Source: JAUVPB01 sp965223695
GTDB taxonomy: Bacteria > Actinomycetota > Thermoleophilia > Gaiellales > Gaiellaceae
DNA length: 64,000 bases
Direction of reading: 5' to 3'
Assembly: GCA_965223695.1 (NCBI GenBank)
Contig: CBDCXJ010000041.1
Location: 13,759 to 77,758, forward strand
In this document: piece by piece, positions 1 through 9,662 of the stretch
Position numbering within the stretch: position 1 is the stretch's first letter
Layout: the number at the start of each line of letters is the position of its first letter
Program-made: the position numbers and the translations under genes
Notes under the pieces: generated by a model
What the model was told of the DNA's origin: nothing
The model's input: only the letters and a program-made list of their open reading frames with translations
Database searches by the model: none

Positions 1-635
1 CGAACGAAGGCGTTCGCGGCCGCGGTCGAGGTACGCTCGTACTCACGCCACTCGGCCGCGATTCGCGATGAGAGCGTCACGTCGACGTCGGGAAGCGCCG
101 CTTCGATGGCGGCGGCGAGCTCGAGCTCGTGGACGGCGTTGACGTAGGCGTTGATCAGGGCGACGGCCACGCTCTCGACCTCGAGGCGAGCGAGTTCTTC
201 GATCAGAAGATCGACGCCGGCCTGCTCGAGCGGCTCGAGTACCTCGCCGGTCGACGAGACGCGCTCGGCCACCTCGAGCCGGAGCGGTCTGGGAACGAGA
301 GGCTCGGGACGCTCGAGGGCGAGGTCATAGAGGTCGTAGCGAGCCTCGCGCGCGATCTCGAGCACGTCGCGGAAGCCATGCGTCGTGACGAGTGCCACGC
401 GCGCGCCGCGACGCTCGATCAGGCTGTTGGCAACGAGCGTCGTGCCGTGAACGACGCGGCTTGCCTCGGTGAGCGGGGCGGCGCGCCGCGTTGCGAACAG
501 ATCGACGCCCTCCAGGACGGCTACCGACGGGTCGTCCGGCGTCGTCAGTTGCTTGAAGACGCGCACCTCGCCGGACTCGTCGAGGGCCACGAAGTCGGTG
601 AACGTTCCGCCGACGTCGACTCCGAGCTCATGCAT
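1..635 (-). CDS. HyuA-type hydantoinase/5-oxoprolinase subunit, N-terminal part (runs off the window)
   Basis: N-terminal 211 residues of an ATP-dependent HyuA-family protein; the 3' end lies outside the window. The start ATG at 635 overlaps the TGA of the upstream HyuB gene by one base (TGATG), so the pair is translationally coupled. The protein opens with MHELGVDVGGTFTDF, the phosphate-binding motif of the ASKHA-fold HyuA N-domain, followed by VVHGTTLVANSLIERRGA, also typical of the family. HyuA proteins work with HyuB in ATP-driven opening of cyclic amides (hydantoin, 5-oxoproline) or carboxylation of ketones; which applies here is unknown. The family is certain, the substrate is not. Confidence 0.9.
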   Translation of the reverse strand, partial: MHELGVDVGGTFTDFVALDESGEVRVFKQLTTPDDPSVAVLEGVDLFATRRAAPLTEASRVVHGTTLVANSLIERRGARVALVTTHGFRDVLEIAREARYDLYDLALERPEPLVPRPLRLEVAERVSSTGEVLEPLEQAGVDLLIEELARLEVESVAVALINAYVNAVHELELAAAIEAALPDVDVTLSSRIAAEWREYERTSTAAANAFV

Positions 636-2329
636 CAGCGACCGGCTCCGCGTCGGTCGGTGGACTGAACCCCGGACTGCGTCCCGGACTGGCCGGCACC
701 GTCCTGGGGCTCGATCGCGGCTTCGACGCCTGCGTACCCGCCGTCTACATCACGCTCCAGAGCGACCGGGTCGCGCTCCTCGGGCCGCCCGAAACCGGCG
801 CCTCCAGCGGTCTCGATCCTCAGCCGCTGCCCCGGCGCGAGCGTCGATCGTGACTTCGACGGGATCGGCGCGCCGTCTCGCGTCACGCGGTTTGGCGCGC
901 CAGCCTCGCCGCCGGCGAACCCGAGCGGCGGGTGGTCGATGCGATCGGTCATCACCGAGACGACACAGGGCTCGTCGCCTCGAACCTCGATCTCTGTCGC
1001 GACGCCGAGGCCGCCGCGAAAGCGCCCGCGCCCGCCCGAGTCAGCGATCAGCGCACGGCGCCCGAACAGGAGCGGCGTCGTGGCCTCGACCATCTCGACC
1101 GAGGTAGCAGCCGCGTTCGACGGGAACGGCGCCGCCGAGAGCCCGTCTGCGCTCGCACCCGCGCCCATCCCGCCGGCGAGCAAGAGCGCCGCCCCGTACT
1201 TCTTGCCGGTCGCGTCCTGGCCGCTAAAGACGACACGCGGAGACGGAGAGCCGGACTCAGCGATTACCCGATCGGGAACGAGCTCCGCCAGAGCACCGAG
1301 CACGACCGAGGAAAGCGCGTGACCGAGGATCTGGCGGCTCGCCACGGGAGCCGGGAAGCGCGCGTTGACGATGCTGCCCTCGGGCGCAACCATGCTGAAG
1401 GGCCTGTAGGCACCGTCGTTGTTGGGCACGTCGGGTGAGAGGACGCACTTGATCGGATAGACCGACATCGCGAACGCGTGGTTGAAGGTCTCGTTCATAC
1501 CTCGCTCGACCTGATCGGCCGTTCCCGTCCAGTCGATGACGATGTCCTCGCCGTCGACGCGAAGCGCGACACGCAGCGTGAGCGGCGAGTCGAAGCCGTC
1601 GATCTCGATCTCTCGCGTGTAAACGCCGTCGGGCAGCGCCGCGATCTCGGCGCGCATCACGGCCTCGCTGCGATCCTGGATCTCCCGGAAGATCGCGGCG
1701 GGGTCGTCGAGCCCCATGCCATCGAGCACATCGCCGAGGCGCCGCTCGGCGACCTCGAGCGTCGCGACCTGAGCGTGCAGGTCGCCGAGCACCTGCTCGG
1801 GAAGCCGGACGTTCGCCCGGATGATCCCGGCGATGTCCTGGTTCAGCTCACCCCGGGCGAAGAGCTTGCTGAGCGGCAGGCACAGGCCTTCCTCGAACAC
1901 CTCCCGTGTGTCTCCCGACCAGATGGTTCCGCCGATATCGGCCCAGTGAGCGATGCAGCCAACGAACGCGATCAGCCGCCCTGCGCGAAAGACCGGACGC
2001 ATCATCGTGATGTCGGGTAGGTGCCCCGTGCCGATCCATGGATCGTTGGTGGCGTAGATATCTCCGTTTTCCCACTCCTGCGCCGGAAAGCTCTCGAGCG
2101 TGGTCTGGAGGGTGCGGGGCAGCGTGCCAACGAACGAGGGCAGGCTCTGCCGCGACTGGGCAACGGCGGCGCCACGCGCATCGTGCAGCACCACGCCGAA
2201 GTCGTTGGCCTCGCGGATGATGGGCGAGAACGCCGTCCGCAGCAGCGTCGTCTCGCCCTCGTCGATCACGGCCTGCAGCTGGCTCCAGGCGATCTCGAGG
2301 CTGACGGGGTCGAAGTGTCGGCGCGTCAT
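635..2329 (-). CDS. HyuB-type hydantoinase/oxoprolinase/carboxylase subunit
   Basis: A 564-residue HyuB-family subunit. I chose the ATG at 2329 (MTRRHFDPVSLEI); the frame stays open further upstream, but that stretch is unlike the family and runs into the preceding gene. Typical segments are LLRTAFSPIIREANDF near the N-terminus, NDPWIGTGHLPDI, FDFTGT-like IDWTGTADQ in the middle, and GRGRFRGGLGVATEIEV followed by GGAGFGRPEERDP at the end. It sits 16 bases after a TPP-dependent enzyme and overlaps the following HyuA start by one base, giving a TPP enzyme-HyuB-HyuA operon. The C-terminal 25 residues (glycine, serine and glutamine rich) are probably a disordered tail. Confidence 0.9.
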   Translation of the reverse strand: MTRRHFDPVSLEIAWSQLQAVIDEGETTLLRTAFSPIIREANDFGVVLHDARGAAVAQSRQSLPSFVGTLPRTLQTTLESFPAQEWENGDIYATNDPWIGTGHLPDITMMRPVFRAGRLIAFVGCIAHWADIGGTIWSGDTREVFEEGLCLPLSKLFARGELNQDIAGIIRANVRLPEQVLGDLHAQVATLEVAERRLGDVLDGMGLDDPAAIFREIQDRSEAVMRAEIAALPDGVYTREIEIDGFDSPLTLRVALRVDGEDIVIDWTGTADQVERGMNETFNHAFAMSVYPIKCVLSPDVPNNDGAYRPFSMVAPEGSIVNARFPAPVASRQILGHALSSVVLGALAELVPDRVIAESGSPSPRVVFSGQDATGKKYGAALLLAGGMGAGASADGLSAAPFPSNAAATSVEMVEATTPLLFGRRALIADSGGRGRFRGGLGVATEIEVRGDEPCVVSVMTDRIDHPPLGFAGGEAGAPNRVTRDGAPIPSKSRSTLAPGQRLRIETAGGAGFGRPEERDPVALERDVDGGYAGVEAAIEPQDGAGQSGTQSGVQSTDRRGAGR

Positions 2330-2345
2330 GGCGGCGTTGCGGGCA

Positions 2346-3993
2346 CTACCTCGGCCCGCCGCGCAAAGCAGACAACACGCCCGCGTAGTTCGTCGGATCG
2401 ACCACGGCATCGATCAGAAACGGGCCGTCGGCGCGCGCGGCGTCTCGAAGCGCAGCCTCGAGCTCGGAGAGGGTCTCGACGCGGCGTGCGTCGAGACCAA
2501 GCCCCCGTGCCACGATCGCGAAGTCGACGTCCAGATGGCGCACGGCGTTCTCGCCACCCTGACTTTCCCGCTGCTTGACCTCGATGAGACTGAGCGCCGC
2601 GTCGTTCAGAACGACGACGACGATCGGGAGCGAGTAGCGCGCCGCCGTCTCGAGCTCGCCGAGCGTCATGCCGAGGCCGCCGTCGCCGGTGAAGCACACC
2701 ACGCGGCGATCGTGGTTGAGGTGCGCGGCAGCTATCGCCGCCGGTAGAGCGAAGCCCATCGTGGCAAGGCCGCACGAGATCAGCGCCTCGCCCGGCGCTT
2801 CGACGGTCCAGTATGTCATTGCCGGGAACATGTGTGCCCCCGAGTCGATAGTCGCGATCGCGCCGGCCGAAAAGGCCACGCGCGCGGCGCGCACGACGTC
2901 CTGGGCGAGCAGCCCCTCACCGGGCAGATCAAGCGCGCTTTTCAGCCTTTCGAAGCCGCTCTCTCCCTGGACAGCGCCCAGGCCCTGGAGCGGCTCGAGC
3001 AGGTGGAGCGAGCTCTCGAGCGGGTCCAACGATCTCGAAGGCCGGGCTGAAGTAGTCCGAGTCGGGAACCCACTCGGCCAGCGAGAGAACGGGCGCGGCA
3101 TGGTCCCAGGAAGCCGGGATGAACTCAACCGGATCGAGACCGATCGCCACGATCAGATCGGCGCGCTCGAGCGTCTCCGCCTCGATGGTTGCGCCCGTGA
3201 TGAAGCCTGCCGCGTTGGCGGCGCTCTCGCGCACGATCCCCTTCGCCTTGTACGTGGTCAGGATCGGGCAGCTGAGCTGGCGAAGGGCTCGACGCACCGA
3301 CTCGGCGGCGCGCCGCGCGCCCACGCCGACGGCGACCACCGGTCTCTCGGCGCTCTCGACAAGATCTTCGGCTGGGCCGGCGTCGGCCCGTTCTGACGGG
3401 AGCGTCGGCGGCAGGCTGAGCGCTGGGCCGGCATCGCTGTCGACATTGACGTGCACGGGGCCGGCCGGTGGCGCGCAGGCGATGCGCACGGCAGCCTCGA
3501 CGGCCGCGCTGGCCGTCTGCGGCGTCGCGGACACCGACCATTTCGCCACGGCGTCGAAGAGCGCCGGCTGGTCGAGTCGCTGCCGGGACACTCGGCTTGA
3601 CTCGTCGGTCGGAACGGCATCCGTGACCACGAGCATCGGGACTCGATCGAGTAGCGCATGGGCGACACCGTTGACGGCGCTGGCCGCACCCGGTCCGCGC
3701 GTGACCACGCAGGCACCCGGCAAGCCCGTGAGCTCGCCGTACGTCGCGGCCATGATCGCGGCGGCGGTCTCCGCGTGACACAGGACGAACTCGAGGCCGG
3801 CGCGCTCGCAGGCTCCGATCAGCTCGAGGTTGTTGCCTCCGCCGGGAACGCCAAACAGCGTGCGCGTTCCGGCCTCGGCGAGCCCCTGAGCAAGCGCGGT
3901 CGCCGACGAGCGGCCGGTAGACGTTTCGGGGGGCGCGTTCCGTGCCAGGCGGGAAGCGTACGGGACCGCGGTCGCGCAGTAGTCTCGACGCAT
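2346..3993 (-). CDS. TPP-dependent enzyme, acetolactate synthase-like (single frameshift)
   Basis: A thiamine-diphosphate enzyme of the acetolactate synthase/benzoylformate decarboxylase superfamily, about 548 residues if repaired. The N-domain shows FGVPGGG and HAETAAAIMA, which carries the conserved catalytic glutamate. The C-domain shows the TPP motif GDGGLGMTLGELETAARY followed by VVVLND. The two halves are in different frames, joined near 3022-3027. Removing one G of the GG at 3026-3027 (minus-strand reading) gives a continuous EIVDPLESS. The start is uncertain: ATG 3993 faces, and overlaps by 2 bases, the ATG of the ankyrin gene. It lies just upstream of HyuB and HyuA and may feed or receive their substrate. 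Possible sequencing error rather than a true pseudogene. Confidence 0.75.
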
Positions 3994-4831
3994 GTCAACC
4001 GAAGACGAGCGACTCGAGCACGCGCTCGACGCGTTCCTCTCGTTCGACGCCTCCACGCTCGCAACCCGGCTCCAGCGTGACCCTGAGCTCGCCCACGCGC
4101 GCGTGGGCGAGAACACACTGCTCGAGCTCGCGACGCAGCCCTCGTCGGGGTCGGTGCCCGCGGACGTCATCGACGCCCTCATCTCGGCGGGCGCCGAGCT
4201 CGACAGAGCGCTCAATCTCGCCGGCTGCTGGAACCTGGCCGCGCTCGCATCTCAGCTCCTCGACGCGGGCGCCGATCCGAGCGCGCGCGCGGATGCTGGG
4301 ATCACGCCGCTCGAGTCGGCCGCGATGCATGGATCTCGCGACTCGGCAGACGTTCTCGTCGCGCATGGCCTGCATCGCGACGGCCTCTGGCTTGCCGCTG
4401 CGTCGGGTCAGCTCGAGTCCCTGTGCGGCTGGGTCGATCCGGGCGGGGCGCTGCGCAAGCCGCCCGGCGACTACCGGCCTAACCTCGCCGACGTCGGTCG
4501 CCCACCGGAAAGCCCTCCCACGAGCGAGCCGGCCGAGATCCTCGGTGAAGCGCTCGTGTTTGCAGCCGCAAACGGTCGGATCGAGACGCTCGACTACCTC
4601 CTGAGCGCCGGCGTCGACGTCGACTCGCGGCCCTATCTCAACACGACCGGCCTGCATCTCGCGATCCAGCTGGGCAAGCTCGAGATGGTCGAGCACCTCC
4701 TCGAAGTCGGTGCCTCGACCGGGATCAACGACGGCCACTACGACAGCGACGCTGCCGGCTGGGCACAGGCGTGCGACGACGGAAGCCCGACCGCGGGCGC
4801 AATCCGCGGGCTTCTCGCCGGCGTCCGCTAG
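3992..4831 (+). CDS. Ankyrin-repeat protein
   Basis: A 279-residue protein made of degenerate ankyrin repeats. Recognisable helices include LLDAGADPSARADAGITPLE with SAAMHGSRDSADVLVAHG (about residues 88-128), and later ALVFAAANGRIETLDYLL, SAGVDVDSRPYLNTTGLHLA and IQLGKLEMVEHLLEVGA. No signal peptide or catalytic domain is visible, so a cytoplasmic protein-binding role is the only supportable guess. It is a lone forward gene between two reverse operons. Its ATG overlaps the proposed start of the TPP gene on the other strand, and its stop (TAG 4829-4831) shares a CTAG palindrome with the stop of the convergent flavoprotein gene. Confidence 0.8.
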   Translation: MSTEDERLEHALDAFLSFDASTLATRLQRDPELAHARVGENTLLELATQPSSGSVPADVIDALISAGAELDRALNLAGCWNLAALASQLLDAGADPSARADAGITPLESAAMHGSRDSADVLVAHGLHRDGLWLAAASGQLESLCGWVDPGGALRKPPGDYRPNLADVGRPPESPPTSEPAEILGEALVFAAANGRIETLDYLLSAGVDVDSRPYLNTTGLHLAIQLGKLEMVEHLLEVGASTGINDGHYDSDAAGWAQACDDGSPTAGAIRGLLAGVR

Positions 4832-6828
4832 AGCTCGCGGCCCAGCTTCTCACCCTCGTAGATCGCGACCGCCGTCCGTCGAGGCGCCAGCGCGTCACCG
4901 ATTCGGTGCACCTCGGGGAACGCGCCCCGAATCTCGTTGAAGAGCGCCTCCCGCGGCGAGCGGAGCATCGCGAGCACAACGGTGTTGACCGTCTCGGTTC
5001 GGCTCGGCCCGCCCCAGATCGGCTGCAGCTCGACCTCGTGACGCTCAATGCGCTCGACGTAGTGCTGGGGCGAGAGGCGCACGCCGGCCTCGACGAGCCG
5101 CGGGAACACGTAGGGCATGTCGAGGCTCTCAGCGAGCTCCTCGCCGGCGACGAGCTGTCTAGTCACGAGCTCGACCTGGACATCGGCGCCCGCCAGCAGC
5201 TCGGCGAGCCCGAATGGCAGGTAGCTGCCGCCCTCATCGACGATAAGCACCCTTTGGCCGAGCGCGCCTGGATCGCCTAGGGTCAGCTCGATCGCGGTCT
5301 CGATGTCGATCACGTTGTCCTGGTCGGCTCCGGGCGTGCTGTCACGGTCGATGCGTAGCGAGGTGAACCCGTTGCGATCCCAGGTGGAGCCAGTGGCGCA
5401 GACGACCGCAGCGGGCTCCTCGGCGCCGACCAGCTCGAGCGTCGCTTCGACGCCAGCTCGAACGTCGACCGCTGCTGCGAGCGGGCCGGCGAGGTTATCG
5501 ATCGCCGTTTGCCACTCGCCGCGCGTAGGCAGTCGCTTGAGCAGCTTGAGGTGCCCGCCCAGCTCTGCGTCGCGCTCGAACAGCACGACGTCGTGGCCTC
5601 GCTGCCCGGCGAGCGCGGCCACCTTCATGCCCGCAGGCCCGCCGCCGACCACCGCGACTCGCTTCACTGGATCGGCCGGGCGCCGCGTCCCCGAGCCCCA
5701 TTCGCGCTCGCGACCCGTCGCCGGGTTCATCAGGCAAACGAGCTCGCGGTTCTTGAACAAACGGGCGACACACTCGTTGGCTGCCACGCACTTGACGATC
5801 TCGTCGCTTCGCCCCTCTCGTGCCTTCTTGACGAGAAACGGATCGGCGATCTGGGCGCGCGTCATGCCGACCATGTCGGCGGCGCCCTCGGCGACGATCC
5901 GCTCCGCCATCGCGATGTCGCGGATGCGCCCAACGACGAATACGAGCGCCCGCTCGCCGACGATCGTCTTGGCGCTGCGCGTGTGTTCCACGAGGAACCC
6001 GTCCTCGGCGCTCCCCATTGGCGCGACCGCCCGGTGGATGTTGGGAAAGCCGCCACAGGAGATATCGAAGTAGTCGAAGAGGCCTGACTCGGCGAGCACG
6101 TCGAGCTGCTCGTCGAAGTCGGGCCGCTCGATCCCGGCCGGACCGAGGTACTCATCGTGCGAGAGCCGAATGCCAAGCGCGAACTCGCCCGTTCGGTTGC
6201 GGATCGCCTGGGCGAGCTCGATCACGAAGGTGCAGCGCTCACGGGTCGATCCGCCGTACCGATCGGTTCGCCGGTTGTAGATCGGGCTAAGGAACTGCTG
6301 GATCAGATAGCCGTGCGCGCCGTGCAGCTCAACGCCGTCGAGGCCACCGCGCTGGACGTTGGCCGCAGCCTCGGCGAAGTCCGAGATGAGCTCCTGAATG
6401 AACTCGTCGTCCATCACCACGGGCACCTCGCCATAGGCCGCCGAGGGAACGCGAGACGGCGCCCAGACGGGATGCCAGCGATCGAGCGGGCCGTAGGAGC
6501 TGTCGTGCGCACCGGCCGCGAGCAGCTCGACGAAGACGCGGCAGTCCTCGGCGTGGGCGAGCCTGGCCAGCTTCTCGAACTGTGGGATCGCTCGGGCGTC
6601 CCAGGCCGAGACCGAGCCGCGAAATGCTCCAAGGCTGTGGCGGTGCCCGAACTGCTGCTCGGTCGTGATCAGGCCGACACCGCCCTTCGCCCGCTCGGCG
6701 TAGTAGGCGATGTGACGGTCGCTCATGATCTCGTCCTCGCCGTACAATGCCGAGGTCGGCGTCATGCGCACACGGTTCTTGACGCGGACCGGGCCGACGC
6801 TCAGCGGACGCCAGAGATCAGAGCTCAC
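4828..6828 (-). CDS. NADH:flavin oxidoreductase / FAD-dependent two-domain enzyme (paralogue A)
   Basis: A 666-residue member of the 2,4-dienoyl-CoA reductase/trimethylamine dehydrogenase family. Residues about 1-345 form an FMN-binding TIM barrel (GVELHGAHGYLIQQFLSP, YNRRTDRYGGS). The rest is an FAD/NAD(P) domain starting with RVAVVGGGPAGM. The cluster motif reads CVAANEC-x11-C, so three cysteines keep family spacing but the second is alanine. GTG 6828 is the start and overlaps the end of the adjacent paralogue by 11 bases, so the two are co-translated. The alanine recalls N-methylproline (stachydrine) demethylase-like members, as far as I remember that subfamily; demethylation of an N-methyl compound is a reasonable but unproven role. 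Confidence 0.88.
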   Translation of the reverse strand: MSSDLWRPLSVGPVRVKNRVRMTPTSALYGEDEIMSDRHIAYYAERAKGGVGLITTEQQFGHRHSLGAFRGSVSAWDARAIPQFEKLARLAHAEDCRVFVELLAAGAHDSSYGPLDRWHPVWAPSRVPSAAYGEVPVVMDDEFIQELISDFAEAAANVQRGGLDGVELHGAHGYLIQQFLSPIYNRRTDRYGGSTRERCTFVIELAQAIRNRTGEFALGIRLSHDEYLGPAGIERPDFDEQLDVLAESGLFDYFDISCGGFPNIHRAVAPMGSAEDGFLVEHTRSAKTIVGERALVFVVGRIRDIAMAERIVAEGAADMVGMTRAQIADPFLVKKAREGRSDEIVKCVAANECVARLFKNRELVCLMNPATGREREWGSGTRRPADPVKRVAVVGGGPAGMKVAALAGQRGHDVVLFERDAELGGHLKLLKRLPTRGEWQTAIDNLAGPLAAAVDVRAGVEATLELVGAEEPAAVVCATGSTWDRNGFTSLRIDRDSTPGADQDNVIDIETAIELTLGDPGALGQRVLIVDEGGSYLPFGLAELLAGADVQVELVTRQLVAGEELAESLDMPYVFPRLVEAGVRLSPQHYVERIERHEVELQPIWGGPSRTETVNTVVLAMLRSPREALFNEIRGAFPEVHRIGDALAPRRTAVAIYEGEKLGREL

Positions 6829-8836
6829 GAGCGAGCTTCTCGCCCTCGTATACCGCGACCGCGGTCTTACGCGGCGCTAGCGCGTCGCCGATTCTGTGTA
6901 CCTCCGGGAACTGATCACGAACGTCCTCGAACAGCCGATCGTCCGGGCTGCGCAGCATCGCGAGAACGACGGTGTCGAACTGCTCGACACGTGGCGGCCC
7001 ACCCCAGATTCCGTAGATCTCGACGTCTCGCCCTTCGATCCGCTCGACGAAGTGCTGCGGGGTGAGCCGGACGCCGGCCTCGACGAGGCGGGGGAAGACA
7101 TGCGTCATGTCGAAGGTCGTTGCGACTTCCCCGCCGATCAGGAGGTGACGGCTGACGACGTCGACCGCGACACCCGCCGCCGAGAGGACGTCGGCGAGCC
7201 CGAGCGCGAGGTACTCGCCGGTCTCGTCGAGGATCAGCACTTTCTCGCCCAGCGCAGCCGCGTCGTCGAGCGCGCGCTCGGTGGCCGTGGCGATGTCGAG
7301 CACGTTGTCCTGATCTGCACCCGGCATCGTGTCGCGCTCGAGCCGGAGGGGGCTGAACCCGGTGCGATCCCAGCTCGACCCGGTTGCGCATACGACTGTG
7401 TCAGGCGCGGCGGCCATGAGCTCTTCTGGCGTTGCCGCGACTCCGAGCCGAACGTCGACGCCCCACGTCTCAAGCGGGCGGCGCAGGTTCTCGATGCCTC
7501 CCTCCCACTCCTCGCGCGTCGGTAGCCGCCTGAGCAAGTTCAGGTGTCCGCCGAGCCCGCGCGTGCGCTCGAACAGGACGACGTCGTGGCCGCGCGCAGC
7601 GCCCACACCGGCCGCTTTCATTCCGGCCGGCCCTCCGCCGACAACCGCAACGCGCTTCACGGGATTGGCAGGCTCGTAGACGCCCCCGCCCCACTCGCGC
7701 TCTCGACCCGTGACCGGGTTCATGACGCAGATGAGCCCGCGATCGGTCGCGACGCGCGACATGCACTCGTTCGCGCCGATGCAGCGGACGATCTCGTCCT
7801 CGCGCCCCTCGAGCGCCTTCGTCACGTGCAACGGGTCGGCGATGTGGGCGCGGGTCATGCCGACCATGTCGGCGGCGCCCTGATCGAGGATGCGTTGCGC
7901 GTGGTCCAGGTCGCGCACCCGCCCGACGACGAACACCCGCGCGCGGTCGCCGACGATCTCCTTCGCGCGCTTGGCATGCGGAACGAGGAACCCCTCATCG
8001 GCCGTGCCCATCGGCGGAATGGCCGTGTGCAGGCTGTGGTAGCCGCCGGTCGAGATGTCGAAGAAGTCGAGCAGCCCGCTTCCCGCGAGCACGTCAAGCT
8101 GCTCCTCGGCCTGATCCTGGGTGATTCCGAGCGGCCCGGCTTGCTCGTCCATCGACATGCGGATCCCCAGGGTGAAGTCGCCAACGCGCGCGCGGATCGC
8201 CTCTGCCGTCTCGATCACGAGCTGGCAGCGCTCGGTCGGCGAGCCGCCGTACTGGTCGCTGCGCTTGTTGTAGACCGGGCTCATGAACTGCTGGAAGAGG
8301 TAGCCATGCGTGCCGTGCAGCTCGACCCCGTCGAGGCCAGCCTCCTGGACGTTCGCGGCCGACTGCGCGAAGTCGGCGATCATCTCGTCGATCACGGTCT
8401 GGTCCATCACGGCCGGGATCTCGTTGTTGACGATCGAGGGCACCCGTGAAGCTCCCCAGACGGGGTGCCAGTCGTCGATGAACTGCGCGCCCGTGTCGTG
8501 GACGCCCGCTGCGGCGAGCTCGACGAACATCTTGCAGCCGTACTCGTGCACGGTCTCGGCCAGGGCGGCAAAGCGCGGCACGGCCTTCCTGTCGTAGGAG
8601 CCGAGCGCTGCGCGCGAGTAGCCGCCGTAGCCGTGCCTGGTCGCGTAATGCTGCTCGGTGCCGATCAGGGCGACGCCACCGCGCGCACGCTCGCGGTAGT
8701 AGGCGATGTGGCGGTCTGAGTGGACGTGACCTTCGCCGTACAGCGGGCTATGCGGCGTAACGAGGACGCGGTTCTTGACCGTCGTCGTCCCGATCGTGAG
8801 GGGGCTCCAGAGGTCGGTCTTCGGCGCGGTCGCCAC
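6818..8836 (-). CDS. NADH:flavin oxidoreductase / FAD-dependent two-domain enzyme (paralogue B)
   Basis: A 672-residue paralogue of the following gene, with the same order: FMN barrel (GVELHGTHGYLFQQFMSP, YNKRSDQYGGSPTER), iron-sulfur motif, then an FAD/NAD(P) domain beginning RVAVVGGGPAGMKAAG. The cluster motif is CIGANEC-x11-C, again with alanine in place of the second cysteine. GTG 8836 (VATAPKTDLW) is chosen because residues upstream are arginine/serine rich and unlike the family. It lies 37 bases after a lipoprotein gene and overlaps paralogue A by 11 bases. The two may form a heteromer or act on successive methyl groups; this is inference. Confidence 0.88.
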   Translation of the reverse strand: MATAPKTDLWSPLTIGTTTVKNRVLVTPHSPLYGEGHVHSDRHIAYYRERARGGVALIGTEQHYATRHGYGGYSRAALGSYDRKAVPRFAALAETVHEYGCKMFVELAAAGVHDTGAQFIDDWHPVWGASRVPSIVNNEIPAVMDQTVIDEMIADFAQSAANVQEAGLDGVELHGTHGYLFQQFMSPVYNKRSDQYGGSPTERCQLVIETAEAIRARVGDFTLGIRMSMDEQAGPLGITQDQAEEQLDVLAGSGLLDFFDISTGGYHSLHTAIPPMGTADEGFLVPHAKRAKEIVGDRARVFVVGRVRDLDHAQRILDQGAADMVGMTRAHIADPLHVTKALEGREDEIVRCIGANECMSRVATDRGLICVMNPVTGREREWGGGVYEPANPVKRVAVVGGGPAGMKAAGVGAARGHDVVLFERTRGLGGHLNLLRRLPTREEWEGGIENLRRPLETWGVDVRLGVAATPEELMAAAPDTVVCATGSSWDRTGFSPLRLERDTMPGADQDNVLDIATATERALDDAAALGEKVLILDETGEYLALGLADVLSAAGVAVDVVSRHLLIGGEVATTFDMTHVFPRLVEAGVRLTPQHFVERIEGRDVEIYGIWGGPPRVEQFDTVVLAMLRSPDDRLFEDVRDQFPEVHRIGDALAPRKTAVAVYEGEKLAREL

Positions 8837-8873
8837 GGCCCGGGGCAGGGTAGACGAGCGCTTGCGGGCGGAG

Positions 8874-9575
8874 CTACTCGGTCTGCGCCCGTCGTATCGC
8901 CTCGACATCGAGAAGCGGCAAGATCGTCTCGATCCGTGCCTGCTGCGCACGCGCGGCGCTGGTGACCACGTCGCGCTCGATGCTCGGACCTCCGCCGGTG
9001 CAGACCGAGGTCACGCGGTCGTGCGCCCAGAGGACGAGAAAGCTCGACACCTCGCCCGCGATCTCGAAGGCCGCGTCACGCTCTCCGATCGGCTGCTCGA
9101 TCCCGATGCGAGGAGCGTCGAGAACCTGCGAGATCTGCTCGAGGGTGGCGTCGAAGAAGAGCCCGGCGGCCGACGGCGTCATGAAGAGCTCAGCGGAGCA
9201 GTTGACGAACGCGCCCGTCGCGAGCTCGTCGGTGGGCGCGTTCACGAAACCGGCGTTGTAGCCGGCCGCGTGCGCGCGAGCAAGCTCCGGGGTGAGTGCC
9301 TCAACAGCCATGACCTCCTCGATCGTGTGCGGCCCGCTGTGCTCCGCGTCGGCGACGAAGTCGCCAGGAAGCTCAGCCTCCCGCACCATGAGGTCTTCGA
9401 TACCCGGACCGTCGGAACCGCCGTCGTCCGCGTCGTCCTCGATCGGGTCCGCTCGCTCGGCAGCTTCCGAAGGTGCATCGGCAAGCGGCGCCTCCGCGGG
9501 CTGCTCCTCCGAGCTGCCGCACGCCGAGACGAGCACTGCGAGCGCCAGGACACCCAGGAGGAGCGCGCGCAGAAT
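8874..9575 (-). CDS. Putative lipoprotein of unknown function
   Basis: A secreted lipoprotein of about 233 residues. GTG 9575 starts a hydrophobic signal segment (RALLLGVLALAVLV) ending in the lipobox LVSAC, with Cys20 the likely lipidated residue. An acidic linker rich in Ala, Glu and Asp (about residues 24-60) follows, then a globular part with no domain I recognise. The only other cysteines are in FVNCSAEL and SVCTGGG and could form a disulfide. It is first in a reverse operon with the two flavoproteins and diverges from a HyuB gene across an 87-base gap. A substrate-capture role for the catabolic cluster is possible but unsupported by any motif. Confidence 0.7.
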   Translation of the reverse strand: MLRALLLGVLALAVLVSACGSSEEQPAEAPLADAPSEAAERADPIEDDADDGGSDGPGIEDLMVREAELPGDFVADAEHSGPHTIEEVMAVEALTPELARAHAAGYNAGFVNAPTDELATGAFVNCSAELFMTPSAAGLFFDATLEQISQVLDAPRIGIEQPIGERDAAFEIAGEVSSFLVLWAHDRVTSVCTGGGPSIERDVVTSAARAQQARIETILPLLDVEAIRRAQTE

Positions 9576-9662
9576 CACGCCGCCCCAACATTGCCACATC
9601 CCGAGCCGAAGCCACGATCCCGTACGCTTGCCTCCTTCCCGCAGGCCCTCACCGGAGGCACC

